Assembly (NCBI GenBank): GCA_026874595.1
Contig: CM049314.1
Coordinates: 11,464,729 to 11,528,728, forward strand
Direction of reading: 5' to 3'
Origin: Sipunculus nudus
Lineage: Eukaryota; Annelida; Sipuncula; Golfingiida; Sipunculidae
DNA length: 64,000 nt
Part shown: one piece after another, positions 36,175-48,298 of the stretch
Numbering within the stretch: position 1 is the stretch's first letter
How the letters are laid out: the number at the start of each line of letters is the position of its first letter
The notes under the pieces: generated by a model
Told to the model about the DNA's origin: nothing
The model's input: the letters and a program-made list of their open reading frames with translations, nothing else
Databases searched by the model: none
Translations under genes and position numbers: made by a program

Positions 36175-36980
36175 TCAAGGAATGTTGTCATAAAAACAAA
36201 ATAAATTCTGTACTAGTTTGCTCCATCAATTTTGCAATGAACACAAAAGTTATTCTAAACTAGTTTATTCCAGCAAGTTGTCATAAAGACAAAAAATATT
36301 CTAGACTAGTTTTCTCCAGCAAAGTTGTCATTAAGACAAAAGATATTCTAGACTAGTTTACTCTAGCAAAGTTGTCCAAAAGACAAAAGATATTCTAGAC
36401 TAGTTTACTCCAGCAAAGTTGTCAAATGACAAAAGATATTCTAGACAAGTTTACTCCAGCAAAGTTGTCAAAAAGGCAAAAGATATTCTAGACTAGTTTA
36501 CTCCAGCAAAGTTGTCATTAAGACAAAAGATATTCTAGACAAGTTTACTCTAGCAAAGTTGTCAAAAAGACAAAAGATATTCTAGACAAGTTTACTCCAG
36601 CAAAGTTGTCAAAAAGACAAAAGATATTCTAGACTAGTTTACTCCAGCATAGTTGTCATTAAGACAAAAGATATTCTAGACAAGTTTACTCCAGCAAAGT
36701 TGTCAAAAAGACAAAAGATATTCTAGACAAGTTTACTCCAGCAAAGTTGTCATTAAGACAAAAGATATTCTAGACTAGTTTACTCCAGCAAAGTTGTCAT
36801 CGACAGGTATTCTACGATAGTTTCCTCCAGCAAAGTTTTCAAAAAGTCAATAGTAATTTTATATTTGTTTACTCAAGTAATTTTGTCCTAAAGATTAATT
36901 TATTCAATGATTGTTTGCTCCAGGAATGTTGTCATAAAGACATTAGTTATTCTATATTGATTTGCTCCTAAAAGGAATAT
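36175..36980. repeat. 47-bp minisatellite, about 17 copies
   Basis: The unit is AAAGTTGTCAAAAAGACAAA, then AGATATTCTAGACAAGTTTA and CTCCAGC. Central copies (36290-36800) are nearly uniform; copies at both edges are decayed. Confidence 0.95.
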
Positions 36981-37829
36981 ATAAAGAGAGATATTATCTA
37001 ACCAGAGAAGATACAAAAAATTTCATGCAAAGATATATGTGACCAATTCATGAGACCATCTCATGGAACAGCTTGACAAACCATGCTCGTAACAATGATC
37101 AGGCTTTAAGCACAATGGCATAATGGTGTGATTTTAGTGCTGCAATGATAAATGGGTGCTTGACGAATAATTTACAGGATATGATCGCACAGTGAATGAG
37201 ACAAGTCTGAAACTCCTTCCTGCACATTACACTCATGCTGTGATACCTGCAGAGTACTCAGTGCTTAAAAGTGTCTTTTTATCTCCTCCACCATGGTGTC
37301 TGCTACATATTTTATACAGGATCCCCAGGCATGGTCTCACAATTTATCTGGGGTTGTCATTGTCCTCATGTAACAGTTCTGATGCCGATTCCCACAGAAA
37401 CTTAAAGTGAAATTACAGTGAAAAAAGTTCAACTTCTTCACACTATGTCCCTTAAGCAGGGCCTGACATTATCTTTTGAAAGTAATTGCCTAGTCAGGAA
37501 ATTAAACATCTAGTTTAGACTTGCCCTTCAAAATCCAGTGATCTGAACCACAAACTGCATTTGATAAGACTGTGTTGCAGTTCTACTGCATATTTGACAA
37601 TAAACATTATCTAGAGTTTATGAAAGAGGGGTGAGAGGGACTTCTATGAAGGCTTGTTATGTGCTATGAAATGTTATATAAAATATATATCCATTAGATA
37701 AAAACTTTTATATCATTCGTTTTGTGTACATGGATTATGTATCAATGTTTTAAATATATCTTGCATAATGTCATCTCAAAGGGTATCCTTTATATATGAT
37801 GAGCTCAAACCTGGCGTAATGAGGTAACT
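36981..37829. other. no gene seen
   Basis: Unique sequence. The passage at 37455-37545, beginning GCAGGGCCTGACATTATC, looks like one end of a transposon, but I did not find a matching opposite end. Confidence 0.4.
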
Positions 37830-38405
37830 TTCTAAAATGACTCACAATTTTCATGAATTTATTATTGGTAACTGGTCTATCAACTGTTATCCTTTAGAAT
37901 TGTTTTTAAAATAGCCTCTGGAAGAACATTTATAATTTTCAGCACTGTGTGATTAAGAACCTTTTGTTAACTGAGATAACCTCCAGCCTTTTTTTTATCA
38001 TGAATAACAAAATACAGTGCCCCCTAAAGAACCTTTTTTCTCAACTAGAATATCTTCTGACACCTAATTTTTTTACATTGCCTCCTAAGGAACCATTCTT
38101 GATGAATGGGATGTCTTTATAATCCCTCCTGAAAAACCTTTCTAGACAACTACAATATCTTCTGTAATCCTTCAGAACATTTTAAAAATTCTTTCCTGAA
38201 AAAAATTTCTTGGAAACTACGATATTTTCTGTAATCCTCCAGAATATTTTTTAAGATGACCTTTGATAAACCTTTCTCAAAACCATACATATATGTTGCT
38301 CCCCTTCAGAATATTTTCAAAATGACCTTAGGAAAAACTTTTCTCAAATCTTGAATATCTGATGCTATCCTTCAGAATAATTTTAAGATGGCCTCCTGAA
38401 TACCT
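37830..38405. repeat. degenerate ~65-bp tandem repeat
   Basis: Units share CTTTCTC or similar, an AATATCT phrase, ATCCTTCAGAATATTTT and then AAATGACCT or AGATGGCCT. About eight copies are recognisable and strongly diverged. Confidence 0.7.
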
Positions 38406-38883
38406 TATCAGTAACTGGGCGATCTGCCTGTCTTAGGAGCAGCTGCTGTGTTTTAGCATCATAAAGCATTCAGCTGTCTATTGCGGTCCCGTTGTGTTTG
38501 GACTGCTATCTTTCACCAGTATTGGATCACATGGGGCGCAGCTTGAAACAAAGCAAACAGCCATTACTGAGACAGAGTTCCAGTGTTTCTTGTTGAATTC
38601 AAAATGAGCTTTGGATCGGAACAAATTTAGATTGTACAGAGTCTTGGGGACAATTCATGATTAGAATTAACAGGTTCACCATTCTGGATACAAGCATACA
38701 AAATCAATAGTCCATTGAATAAGTAATCAAGCCCAGTCATTATGAAGGTCAATGGTCAACTTGTGGACCAATTTTAGAGGCCCAGTTTTATATTGGGAAA
38801 CCCAGTCAATGATGGTAAAGATTTAAGCAAATACAGAATTTCTCAAACACACTGGACAGAATTTAAATGGACTATGTACCTGT
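38406..38883. other. no gene seen; GC-richer block
   Basis: Positions 38410-38580 are complex and less AT-rich than the neighbourhood, with no open frame of note. Possible conserved non-coding DNA. Confidence 0.35.
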
Positions 38884-39342
38884 TAGGGTTGGGATGATAT
38901 CACTTTTCTATATCATGATAATAAAATAGAATTTATAGCGATATATCATGGTATTGTAATATAAGTATCTTACAAGAATACTCCAGCATTTGTTGCCATA
39001 TCACAAATGTCAGTGCTATCTGCCATGTCCGAGTACTTATAAGCGGGCAAATTGCAAGTTTTCAGAGAATGTGATTCTGTCAGTTTGTCCACCATTGTCA
39101 TTTGGAACATACCCATATTTAAATGAATAATATCCTTGAAAATATATGATTTTCTGTACACAGAAAGACCCTGGGGATATTATAATCCTTTGGTATTAAC
39201 CCTAAAAGGGCCTGGGTGTGTTCCAAAACTGTGGACAAATAAGCATATCATGATATCACGATTACAGGGAAGTTAACAATACAATTATCATGGATGTCAG
39301 ATTACGTGATAATCCAAGATATTGGTTATCATCCCAACCCTA
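38884..39342. mobile_element. hAT-like non-autonomous element, 459 bp
   Basis: The left end TAGGGTTGGGATGATATCAC and the inverted right end TAGGGTTGGGATGATAACCA share their first 16 bases. Flanking 8-mers are GTACCTGT (38876-38883) and GTGCCTGT (39343-39350), a target duplication with one substitution. The interior has several ATCATGATATC-type short palindromes near both ends. No transposase frame is present. The termini differ from those of the element at 32013, so this is a second family. Confidence 0.8.
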
Positions 39343-39912
39343 GTGCCTGTGAGGAATATACTGTCTGTCAAACAATTGCAAAGATATGTACTTTATATAA
39401 ATTTAACTCAACAAAGGAGAAAGGAGGTTCTAGCGTATTAACTTGTGGATGGAAACCTTTACACATTTTCTTATTCTTAAGTTATATATGAAAAAATATA
39501 GTGGTCTGTTTGGAGAGTGGTTTACTATAACAAAGAGTCTGCTTGGAGGCTACATAGGTATACCAGATCAACAATGTTTCAGCTAGACTGGACTAAGTCT
39601 GCAGATTTTTTAAGAACTAGCTGCATATGATCATATTCTCTGGAAAATTTAGAGTTTCTATCTGTTAAATGTAAGCTCATAGTCTTCATGTAATATTACA
39701 GAAACAAACAGTCACTACAGAGAAGCTATAGCTTTTTCTGTATGGTAATACTCAAAAACAGTCCTCTTGAAATCCAATACAGTATAAGGTGCATAAAATC
39801 ATAATACTGTATTGACTGTAACTGCAATAAATCTACAGTAGTGAATATTTTTAATATTTTATTTTTACATCAATGTTACAGATACAGCTTGCTCATAACC
39901 CTTTCCATTTGA
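39343..39912. other. no gene seen
   Basis: AT-rich unique sequence. Confidence 0.5.
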
Positions 39913-40305
39913 ATTGTGGATGTCCTACAATAGTCTGGATGTTTTGCAATGGTCTGGATGTCCTATGATGGTCTAGATGCCCTATGACCATCTGGATGTC
40001 CTATGATGCTATGGCTGTCCTACCATTGAGTGGATGTCCTACTACTGTCTGGATGTCCTACCATGGTCTGAATGTCCTACTATTGTCTGGATGTCCTACC
40101 ATGGTCTGAATGTCCTACTATGGTCTGGATGTCCTACGATGGTCTGGATGTCCTATCATGGTCTGGATGTCCTGCCATCGTCTGGATGTCCTACCATGGT
40201 CTGGGTGTCCTATGACTGACTGGATGTCCTAAGATGGTCTGAATGTTCTTCCATGGTCTGGATGTCCTATGATGGTCTGGGTGTCCTACCATGGTCTGGA
40301 TAAAT
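39913..40305. repeat. 19-bp minisatellite, about 20 copies
   Basis: The unit is GGATGTCCTACCATGGTCT with variation mainly in the CCATGG segment (CGATGG, TGATGG, CTACTG). Confidence 0.95.
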
Positions 40306-40439
40306 CAATGTAGCAAGGTAAAACAGGGAAGGAATTGGCATAAAATGCTTATGTTCATTTACCAAAATCTACAATTGCTGTACATAATTCTGCAGTGAAA
40401 ATTCCTATGGTTCAAAAATCTGCAAAAACTCAACACATT

Positions 40440-40740
40440 TTATTTTACGAGAGTGTCCATGTCTTCATGCAATGAAAATCTAGATCTGGACAGTCAAGTG
40501 GCAACAAGTTCAACTCTGACTGCTGGCAACAGGAGTTTGATTCCCAGTGTGGCTGTGAGAGAGTCATACTGGTTGGTCCAAAGTCAATGGTTTCTCTTGG
40601 TTCTCCAATTTCATCAACCACTATAAATGACCAAACATCACCATCTGTGCCACTGAGAATGCTTGGCATTAGTTATTATAACTATTTGTAGAATCCATGT
40701 AATGAATGATATATATAAAGTTCCTGTTTTCAAAATGCTG
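40440..40740 (+). repeat. tRNA-derived SINE
   Basis: A B-box-like GAGTTTGATTCCC lies near 40530. The 3' part TTAGTTATTATAAC, then TTTGTAGAATCCATGTAATG matches 26745-26785. The body also matches 26640-26740 more loosely. Confidence 0.6.
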
Positions 40741-43069
40741 ACTACCACAGTGAGTGCTCACATGTTTTCCTATTTTACTCTAAATCATCTGCAACATTTG
40801 AATAACATTAGGTCAATGTCTTTGAATTTTACAATTAAAATCTCACCAAGTTTCATTCATGAAAACTGCCCTCAATGGAAACATTCCCTTGATGAGTCAT
40901 ATTTTGTTTGGTAAATGGCATTTTGACCATGCAGGCATTTCACAAAATGTCAAACCAGGAGGTATTGATTTTCAAGTAATATGCTTTAGATCTACGGGGG
41001 CTCAGACATTGTAGAATTTTAAAGTGTGGTGCAATAAGAAATGATACATTTATGCAGAATACTTTCACATTCAGAATATTTATTTGAAGAAATCTTAGAA
41101 TTTGCCTCATCGAGCATGCAGGCTTTTAGCTATAGGTACAATATGGCTGCAACTGATGATATTGCCTGACAGTTTTGTCAACATTGCCCTGCAAGAATAA
41201 AGTATAGACAAAATTTATCAACACAATATATGCCATAATGGTATCTTAAATATTTTTGCAAATATGGAAGCCACCCACATAAACCAAAAAGGTATGCTAA
41301 AGGTGAGGCAGAATATCTGTTTTGCCCAAGCCTGTTTTTTCAGTCAAATTTGTTTGCAGAATTTTACATATCCCCTGTTCCCATAGCAACTGGAACATGA
41401 GGAGATGCTAATGTCACAACAACTGTGTGCAGCTGACATGTAGACCTAATGTATTTAGAGCACAACCTTTGACTATATTTGTATATCTATGATATATCTT
41501 CAATGCCATACTAATAATACAGAGAGAGAGAGAGAGAACACACACAAGGTTATTATTTAATAATCTGAGTTTAATGCATGTTAATATCTCTTTTGACTCC
41601 AATTTCCCTGAAGTATGCTAAAGAATAGGTGCAGTACGTGTCAGCTACTATACTGCGTGGGTGTTACATGCAATGCAACATTAATGCACTCTAACAGACT
41701 TTGCTTTTTCCATTAGAAACTATTCCCAAATGGATTTTGCCTATTCATTTTGTATTATGAGTTGTATTAGAGGGGGTTTAGTCCAGGAAACCTGGTAATT
41801 CACCTTAAGCTGAAGTGCCCCTAACATACAAAAATCTCCATGTCAAATTAACAAATAGATACACAATCAATTACTGGTTCTGGTTACAATTACCTTATAC
41901 TTTTTTATGACCTACGGTTAAAATATCAGTATACATCATTGCCATTTTATTTTAATAGTTTATTATTATTATTATTTTCTAACTTAATGGAGTGTTTTAA
42001 CTTTTTATTTAACAAATCTAAACAACAGGGCAAGAGCATAATATTGACAATATCCATGTGACTGAGTACTGGAAAGGTATATGAGATAAATCCTTGATCT
42101 CAGATGTATGGAATTACTGACTGTGCCTGGAGTTACAGCAGGCACTCCCTGCATTCCTCTGACTTGATTCTACCAGTCATTATTTCAGGTGTTGTGAATC
42201 AGACATTCTTCCTGCTGCATGCTGGGATGGGGTCACTGGGTACGATTCCTTCCCTCTCCATGCAGACTCACAAGTAAGGCCCATCCTTGGGGCTAACAAC
42301 TGTCAGCTGCCGAGAACAGCCACAACATGAGTGGTAGGGGGTGGATATCAGGTGGCCATGAACCACAGTTTCCTGGTAATCTGATTTCTCTCAAGTCTCT
42401 GATCTGAGTTGAGGAAATTTACAACTGGGATGTACTCCAAATTTTCCCCACTGGCAGGCATCTAAATTCATGCCACACATGCCACGGACCAAAGCATGCA
42501 AATACTCTATTAAAATCGGTGGACAACCTAATTATCTAACTTACCTGTATTAATATTATATATTCATGTATAATGTATTTAAAAAGAATTAAAAATTGAC
42601 CTGCAATCAATTTTACTAAATGATATACAAAACTGACCAAAAGATAAAGAAAGATGTATTCTCTCAACAATATTTTCATCATCCTATACTTAATGACAAC
42701 AACTTTCACACACAAAACGTTTTCAAAATGATTTGGGCAAAGCAGTTAGACCAAATTGGTTTGAATCAATGTTGTGCGTTCACATAGGCATCTAGCACCA
42801 AAGCATAAGTGAACATTTCACATGTGGAACAATGTGATAAAATGCTGACACAAGCATTTGTGCTTGCACTGTGACCTAGTTGCTGCTTGAAAACTAGGTG
42901 TAAACCATTTTGACTGTGAATTGAGATTTTATATGACACTTTAACTTGCAGTGTTGCTGTGTGAACCCTCAATTTGCATTCAAAACAGTGTGAAACTTGT
43001 TTGCATTTGCTGGGTGAAAGGGGTATATGTGTTGAAATGACAAGGTCTTCAGTAATTATCATTGACCCA
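40741..43069. other. no gene seen; (GA)n(CA)n at 41520-41546
   Basis: Unique sequence apart from the short GA/CA microsatellite. Positions 42170-42330 are GC-richer with no exon features. Confidence 0.45.
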
Positions 43070-43441
43070 GGGTGTCTGGACCCTCCCTTTTTCAGCTGCC
43101 ACTTCTTTTTAAGGATTAAACCAATTTTTACAGCCAGGAACCCCCCCCCCCAATAGAGGACCTTTTCCAGGACTTTTAGCCTTCCTTGGTTGGACCCTTC
43201 CCTCTCCAAAATCCAAGATAAAGCAAGTGTAGATCTAGGAATTTTTAGAGGGAGGGGTACAAGTCTGGAGAAAAACCTAAAACCAAAGTGCTGCGATAGA
43301 CGGACACTAGACAAAGCTTGATCACTATAGCTCAGATGCCTTACAGTCAGCTGAGCTTAAAAGGTCCTCTGGTCAGAAGAATGGTCTGGTCAGTTTGAGC
43401 CCCTCAAAAAAAAGATTGAGAAGTGGAGGGTCCAGACACCC
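43070..43441. mobile_element. foldback-type repeat with a fragment of the modular family inside
   Basis: GGGTGTCTGGACCCTCC at 43070-43086 is perfectly inverted at 43425-43441. A second inverted pair, AGAGGACCTTTT (43155-43166) and AAAAGGTCCTCT (43359-43370), lies inside. Between the inner arms, the end of a modular-family element is recognisable: AGACGGACACTAGACAAAGC, then CACTATAGCTCAGATGCC and CAGCTGAGCTTAA ending near 43360. A run of 11 C lies at 43141-43151. No clear target duplication is visible. The 182-codon minus-strand open frame overlapping it has no domain. Confidence 0.55.
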
Positions 43442-44088
43442 GGATCCCCCTTTGGATCTGCTGCTGCAGAGAATCAGCTAAATTCAATCAAGGTGGATAC
43501 CTTCAGCCAGTCCTGTTAGACCCAGAGAGGCTGAGGTACTGCAGAGACTGAAAAGTAGTCTGTACTGGCCAGCCACGCCAGCTTTGTAAGCAATACCTGA
43601 GTGCCTTACATATATCAAAACTGACAGAGTACTGAATTTGTTTACAGTACAGACCAGGCAAATACTCACAGAACACACTAATAATATAGACACCAGCCTG
43701 TAGCAGTATCAGTCTTTAGCTGGTCTGGGATTGTCAGGTCTGTGTGGATTCTGGGTGCTGTTTGCAAGGCTACATGAAGGATGCTGTGATCATAATCCTA
43801 GGATGCATGTTGTCATGGTAACTAAGCAGTTGGCAGACATGGGCACTACAGAGTTCTAATACATTAAAATGCTTCAATCTATCATAACATTTAATACCTA
43901 AACTTAATATTGATACTTAAAAGAGTTGATTATCTAAAAAAAGTAAGCCTGTTAAAGAGTTGAATATCTGAAAACATAATAAGCCTGAAATAGATGTCAA
44001 CCATAACTTTTGGAATTTATGAATGCATTAACCTGCTTAGAAGGCAGTAGCTGTTATAGATAAAGTCAAACTGCTCTACAGTGGCAGC
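43442..44088. other. no gene seen
   Basis: Unique sequence. The minus-strand open frame at 43484-43693 has no recognisable motif. Confidence 0.45.
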
Positions 44089-44465
44089 AACAATCTAGAA
44101 TGCAGAGCGGCAGACACACTCTAGAATGCAGAGCGGCAGACATACTCCAGAATGCAGAGCGGCAGACACACTCCAGAATGCATGCAGAGTGGCAGAGACA
44201 CTCCAGAATGCAGTGGCAGTCACACTCTAGAATGCAGAGTGGCAGACACACTCCAGAATGCAGTGCAGCAGACACACTCCAGAATGCAGAGCGGCAGACA
44301 CACTCCAGAATGCAGAGCGGCAGACACACTCCAGAATGCAGAGTAGCAGACACACTCCAGAATGCAGAGCGGCAGACACACTCCAGAATGCAGAGTGGCA
44401 GACACACTCCTGAATGCAGAGTGGCAGACACAGAATTCACTTCAGAATGCTGGATGGCAGATACA
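44089..44465. repeat. 26-bp minisatellite, about 14 copies
   Basis: The unit is AATGCAGAGCGGCAGACACA then CTCCAG, with a few insertions. Open frames on both strands follow the repeat and carry no domain. Confidence 0.95.
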
Positions 44466-44639
44466 GAGAATACAATAACTTGTTCCAGAATTTAGAGCAG
44501 AATGGAAATTTCAACAACCTGTCTGGCACAAAGAAAATCAAACAGCCATTGAATAAATTCTATGGCCCTGCATGCTTCATGCCACTGTCAGTCAGTCGTC
44601 AGTCAAAAGGAAAGTACCGGCCCATTTGGAGCTAGTGAA

Positions 44640-44960
44640 CATGACAGCCCACTGTTCAGAGTGAAACAGAATGTGTCAGCAACTGTTTGGAGCTGCTGAA
44701 CATACCAGAACCACTATTCAGAGCTATAGAATGTATCAGCTCACTAACCAGAGCTAAAGAATGTGTCAGCTCACCAACAAGAGCTATAAAATATGTCAGC
44801 CCTCTGTTCAGATCAATAAAATGTGTTAGCCCACTGTTTAATGCTACCGAATGTAGCATTACCACTGTTCAGAGCTATAGAATGGGTTGGTTCAGAGCTA
44901 CAGAACGGGGCTGATTCAGAGTTATCTAATGTGTAAGCCCATGGTCATAGTTTATAGAAT
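44640..44960. repeat. degenerate ~31-bp tandem repeat
   Basis: Units share CTGTTCAGAGCTATAGAATG then TGTCAGCCCA; about ten are recognisable. It follows the 26-bp array after about 170 bp and is unrelated in sequence. Confidence 0.8.
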
Positions 44961-45194
44961 GTGTAGAGCTGTAAGTAGGTCTGTTCAGCAAATTGTTAAT
45001 GGAAGATTTTATCATCAGTTAATGAAGAAGCCCTTTTAGCCAAACTTCAACGTAATAATGGAATCACAGGGAAAATGAAATATGCATAAATTATCCAAGA
45101 AGATTACAAGAAAATAATTCAAGTTCCATAGGGCAACATTTTAACAGTTTTAGAAACAGGTGATAAAACTCCATTGATACAGATTTGGACAGAT

Positions 45195-45347
45195 TCATTC
45201 AAGAAAGGAACACACCACCTGCTTCTCTGGCTGACACAGAGTGGTTGAAACTACTGTCTGAATATTTGATCCATCTGTTTCCTTGAATACAGTCCTGCCT
45301 GGAGTACCGTAGGCAGATAGACTGTAGACAGATAGAATGAGCAGCAT
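45195..45347 (-). CDS. candidate small secreted-protein exon, weak
   Basis: Starting at ATG 45347, the minus strand encodes 50 residues: a hydrophobic start (MLLILSVYSLSAYG) that could be a signal peptide, then a polar stretch containing CQPEKQVVC. A TTACATTTTCAG acceptor-like sequence lies just upstream. The frame is short and could be chance; I cannot name a family or find another exon. Confidence 0.12.
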   Translation of the reverse strand: MLLILSVYSLSAYGTPGRTVFKETDGSNIQTVVSTTLCQPEKQVVCSFLE

Positions 45348-46009
45348 CACTGACAGGCAATAGGCTGAAAATGTAATAAACCAATCAGATCCCAAACAGA
45401 ACTTGAATGACAAAATATTTTGGTAAAAGTACTCATGGTTCTACACTTTAGCTGACAAAAACCACTCTTAGGTAACCAAAACACTATGAATGACTTTGTT
45501 TTACACTGAAGTAGATTTTGAAAAATTTTTGATATTATGCAAATCACAAAGCTAATCTCACCTGCATATGCTGACTTTTCAAAGCTGATCCAAACAATCA
45601 TTTTTTAATGCTGTACTTTTTTTCATGTTGGAATAATGCAGAAGCAAATTCTAGAAACTTGCAAATCCTGTATATAAAACTCTTTTACATGTGGTAATTT
45701 AATATTAACATCATGTCGAAATGGAACTTTCCAGCACCAGCAAGTTTTCAAAGGAGTTTTCCAACAGAAATACTGTTTTCCCTGGATATAATCAGGTATT
45801 AGGACAACATAGTATGAATGCTACAGGTTGAAACAATCCTACAGGAGCAGCTGGGACATACACTTGTGGTTGAGGTGTTAGACTGCAGAATTGAAGGTTC
45901 CAAGTCAGATCCTGAATCAGAACCTAAAAAATGCTGGAATTTTGTTAGAACCTAAGAGATTAAGCTTTAATGATGGTTTTATTATTTTTAGTATTCCTAA
46001 ACTCATTCA

Positions 46010-46375
46010 TATATTATTCATTGCTCATTCTGGGCTGGCCCCGTTTAAAATCAGTCCATCACAGGATTATATTCATGACAGGCCCTGATATGAATTCTAA
46101 TCTTGGCTGGCCCAGTTTAAAATCTCTCCCCCACAATATTGTAAACTTGACCAGCCCAGATCAAAATTCTAATCTGAGCCAGTCCAGTTTAAAATCAGTC
46201 CAGACCAAATTTTAATCCTGAAGTCTTCACCACAGAACTGTAAACTGAACCGGCTCAGATAAAAATTTTACTCCAGGCTGGCCCAGTTTAAAACTAGTCT
46301 GGCCAAGATCAAAATTTTGATCTGGGCTGGCCCTGTTTTAAATTGGGCCAGATACTAATCTGGGCCTCGACATAT
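46010..46375. repeat. degenerate tandem repeat (GGCCCAGTTTAAAAT type)
   Basis: The phrase CTGGCCCAGTTTAAAATC or variants, followed by CCAG.TCAAAATT, recurs about seven times with period near 50 bp. A perfect palindrome GATCAAAATTTTGATC lies at 46307-46322. Confidence 0.75.
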
Positions 46376-46429
46376 ATACATCTTCTGAGTTCCATTTTGG
46401 TTGACATGACAGACAATCACTTCATGTCA

Positions 46430-46644
46430 TTTATTTTATATCTTGGTGTCACCCAGGCCTGGTGTCAACCATACCTGCAGGTTATGAATGTGTAATCATC
46501 CCCATTGATAGTCATAGCACAAAGAAACCCCCAAACCACTCATTTGTGGGCTTTCGGGTTCAGCCCTCCCATTAAGCCTGTAGAGCATTCACTCTTGGTT
46601 GGGGCCAACCGTGATGTCTCACAACACCTCGGTTGAGATTTGAA
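46430..46644 (-). repeat. SINE, 3' side, split by a LINE
   Basis: CCAGGCCTGGTGTCAACC through TTGAGATTTGAA matches the copies at 29955 and 58255. The tRNA-like head is missing here and reappears after 47820, because a LINE inserted at 46645. Confidence 0.75.
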
Positions 46645-47734
46645 CTTTTTTTTTATTCTCTCCACAAATTATACATCAAAAGGAACATCAAATATGGTTT
46701 CAAATATTAAAATGAAACAGACAAAATTTATAACATATGAACAATTCTAAATTCACCAAACTGTCTAGATACCAAACCAATTAAAAAAATTACATGAATT
46801 GCCTTTTTCTAACTTTTCATTTCATGATTAATTTAATGCAATGACCATCGTTTTTTAAAGTATTCTAATTTCTTATTCTTTTCTGCTATTTTATGTTCAA
46901 TTTTTACATATTCCCATAAAAAGTTTCCAAATCCATGGACATTCGGCATCTGTTTATTGCTTCTGCACTGGTCAATGTACCTTTTAGCCTGTATCACAAT
47001 TACATTATACATATCACTCTCCACCCCAGAACCATAAAAGACATATTCCTTGTCAAGTATAAATTCCATTAACTGATCGGTACACCAAGTCTTCAACTCC
47101 ATCCAAAATTTCCTAGTTATCTTACAATCCCAAAACAAATGGTTAATTGTTTCCACTTCTCCTTCACAAAACGTACAATAATCAAAATCCTGAATTTTCC
47201 ATTTCATGAGCCAATAGTTGTTTACTAAAATATTATTAAGAAATTTATACTGAAATATTTTAGATTTAGTATTTTACAAAACTCTGTGTGGTAAAGTGTA
47301 AATACTTGTAACATCGTCTGATGTACTGGTTATATATTTGGTATCTTCGGCTTAGTCAGTTGTACAGTGCGTATCCTTTCACTTAGTACCTGGTAGATCT
47401 GATGTGACTTTAACTTACCAATGGCACAATAGGTTTCTGGATTTTAATTTGTAAACTATTTAATATATGATTTACAGACTCCACGTTAACTCCTTCCATA
47501 GTTGTACTAATCTGACCGTGAGTCACTTTCGATTGTTTTATGGCTAATGAAATTAGATTGTACCAGTCAATAAAATACACACTTTTTAACCCTCTAGATT
47601 TCCAGTACTCAAAAGATAGGACATGATTCTGTAAATCAAATAAATCCTGTACCTTTTGTATTCCTACTTTATAAAATGATTCCCAATAGAATGTATTCTT
47701 ATATAAGATAAATTGCTTGTTATGCCACACATAC
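46645..47734 (-). mobile_element. 5'-truncated LINE inserted in a SINE
   Basis: A T-run at 46646-46654 marks the poly(A) tail of a minus-strand insertion. The body encodes the C-terminal part of a retrotransposon polymerase protein. It interrupts a SINE: 86 bp of SINE sequence at 46559-46644 is repeated at 47735-47820 without indels and with six substitutions, a target-site duplication. The remaining element is about 1.09 kb, so most of the reverse transcriptase and the 5' end are absent, typical of target-primed insertion. Confidence 0.85.
46833..47734 (-). pseudogene. LINE ORF2 C-terminal remnant with zf-RVT-like zinc knuckle
   Basis: Reading leftward, the first part (to about 47410) contains YWESFYKVGIQKVQDLFD then LSFEYWKSRGLKS, the kind of region that follows the polymerase domain in L1- and Tx1-like LINEs. 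Stops and frame changes interrupt 47215-47410. From 47207 the frame is open again to a stop near 46833 and contains CTFC...HLFWDC with FWMELKTW following, i.e. C-x2-C-x8-H-x4-C, the zf-RVT-type zinc motif. The open frame extends rightward into the flanking SINE, whose residues are not part of the LINE protein. The clade is uncertain. Confidence 0.75.
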
Positions 47735-47910
47735 TTCAGCCTTTCCATTAAGCCTGTAGAGCACTCACCCTTGGTTGGGGCCAACCGTGATGTCTCACAA
47801 CACCTCAGTTTAGATTTGAAGTCACGACCTCCCGGCTTTGAGTCACTTGCTCTACCTCTGAGCCACAGAAGCCGGTTGTGCTGTTCATATCATATGGTTA
47901 TACCTTCATC
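47735..47910 (-). repeat. SINE, tRNA-like head side, after the LINE
   Basis: Positions 47735-47820 repeat the 86-bp target. Positions 47821-47885 give, on the minus strand, TCTGTGGCTCAGAGGTAGAGC (tRNA A-box region) and GGTCGTGACTTCAAATC (B-box region). Together with 46430-46644 this forms one SINE. Confidence 0.8.
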
Positions 47911-48298
47911 CTTGTTTAATAATGTCACCAACAGGTCATGCACCTGCCCTTTTTAAAAATAAAAATCCATTTCATATCTAGAACTGTTTAAATGCCAAAT
48001 TTGTACTTTCTGGTCCCAATAGGTGCCATAATTAATCACTTAAAGAAAAGTACATGTACTCCTCCTTAATCTGTTTTAAATCCAAACTAAAATAAGGTGA
48101 TAGAAAGCTAGCAGTGTATCTTTAAAGGGAAATTACCTTGCACAAGGAGGCCACAACCTGTTCTCCTGTCATTTCAAAGCAAGTACATACTATATACAAA
48201 ATCAGTACTGGTGATTCACAGATTTATCAATATGCAGTCTGCCTCACAAGCCACAGGAAGAGAAGTAAAAAGAAAATATCTTTTCTTTTTACTGATAT
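47911..48298. other. no gene seen
   Basis: Unique AT-rich sequence. Confidence 0.5.

Noticed and set aside
37455-37545. Terminal end of another hAT-like element (GCAGGGCCTGACATTATC)
   Set aside because: No matching inverted end or target duplication found nearby.
42766-43314. 182-codon minus-strand open frame
   Set aside because: It spans the edge of the foldback repeat and a poly-C run, with no domain or splice support.
44066-44495. ~120-130-codon frames on both strands
   Set aside because: Produced by the 26-bp minisatellite; three units give an in-frame period of 26 residues, and both strands are open.
46010-46375. GATCAAAATTTTGATC palindrome as a regulatory site
   Set aside because: It lies inside a degenerate tandem repeat and is explained by adjacent units.
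47821-47885. tRNA gene on the minus strand
   Set aside because: A- and B-box-like text is present, but it is part of a dispersed SINE and a full cloverleaf is not evident.
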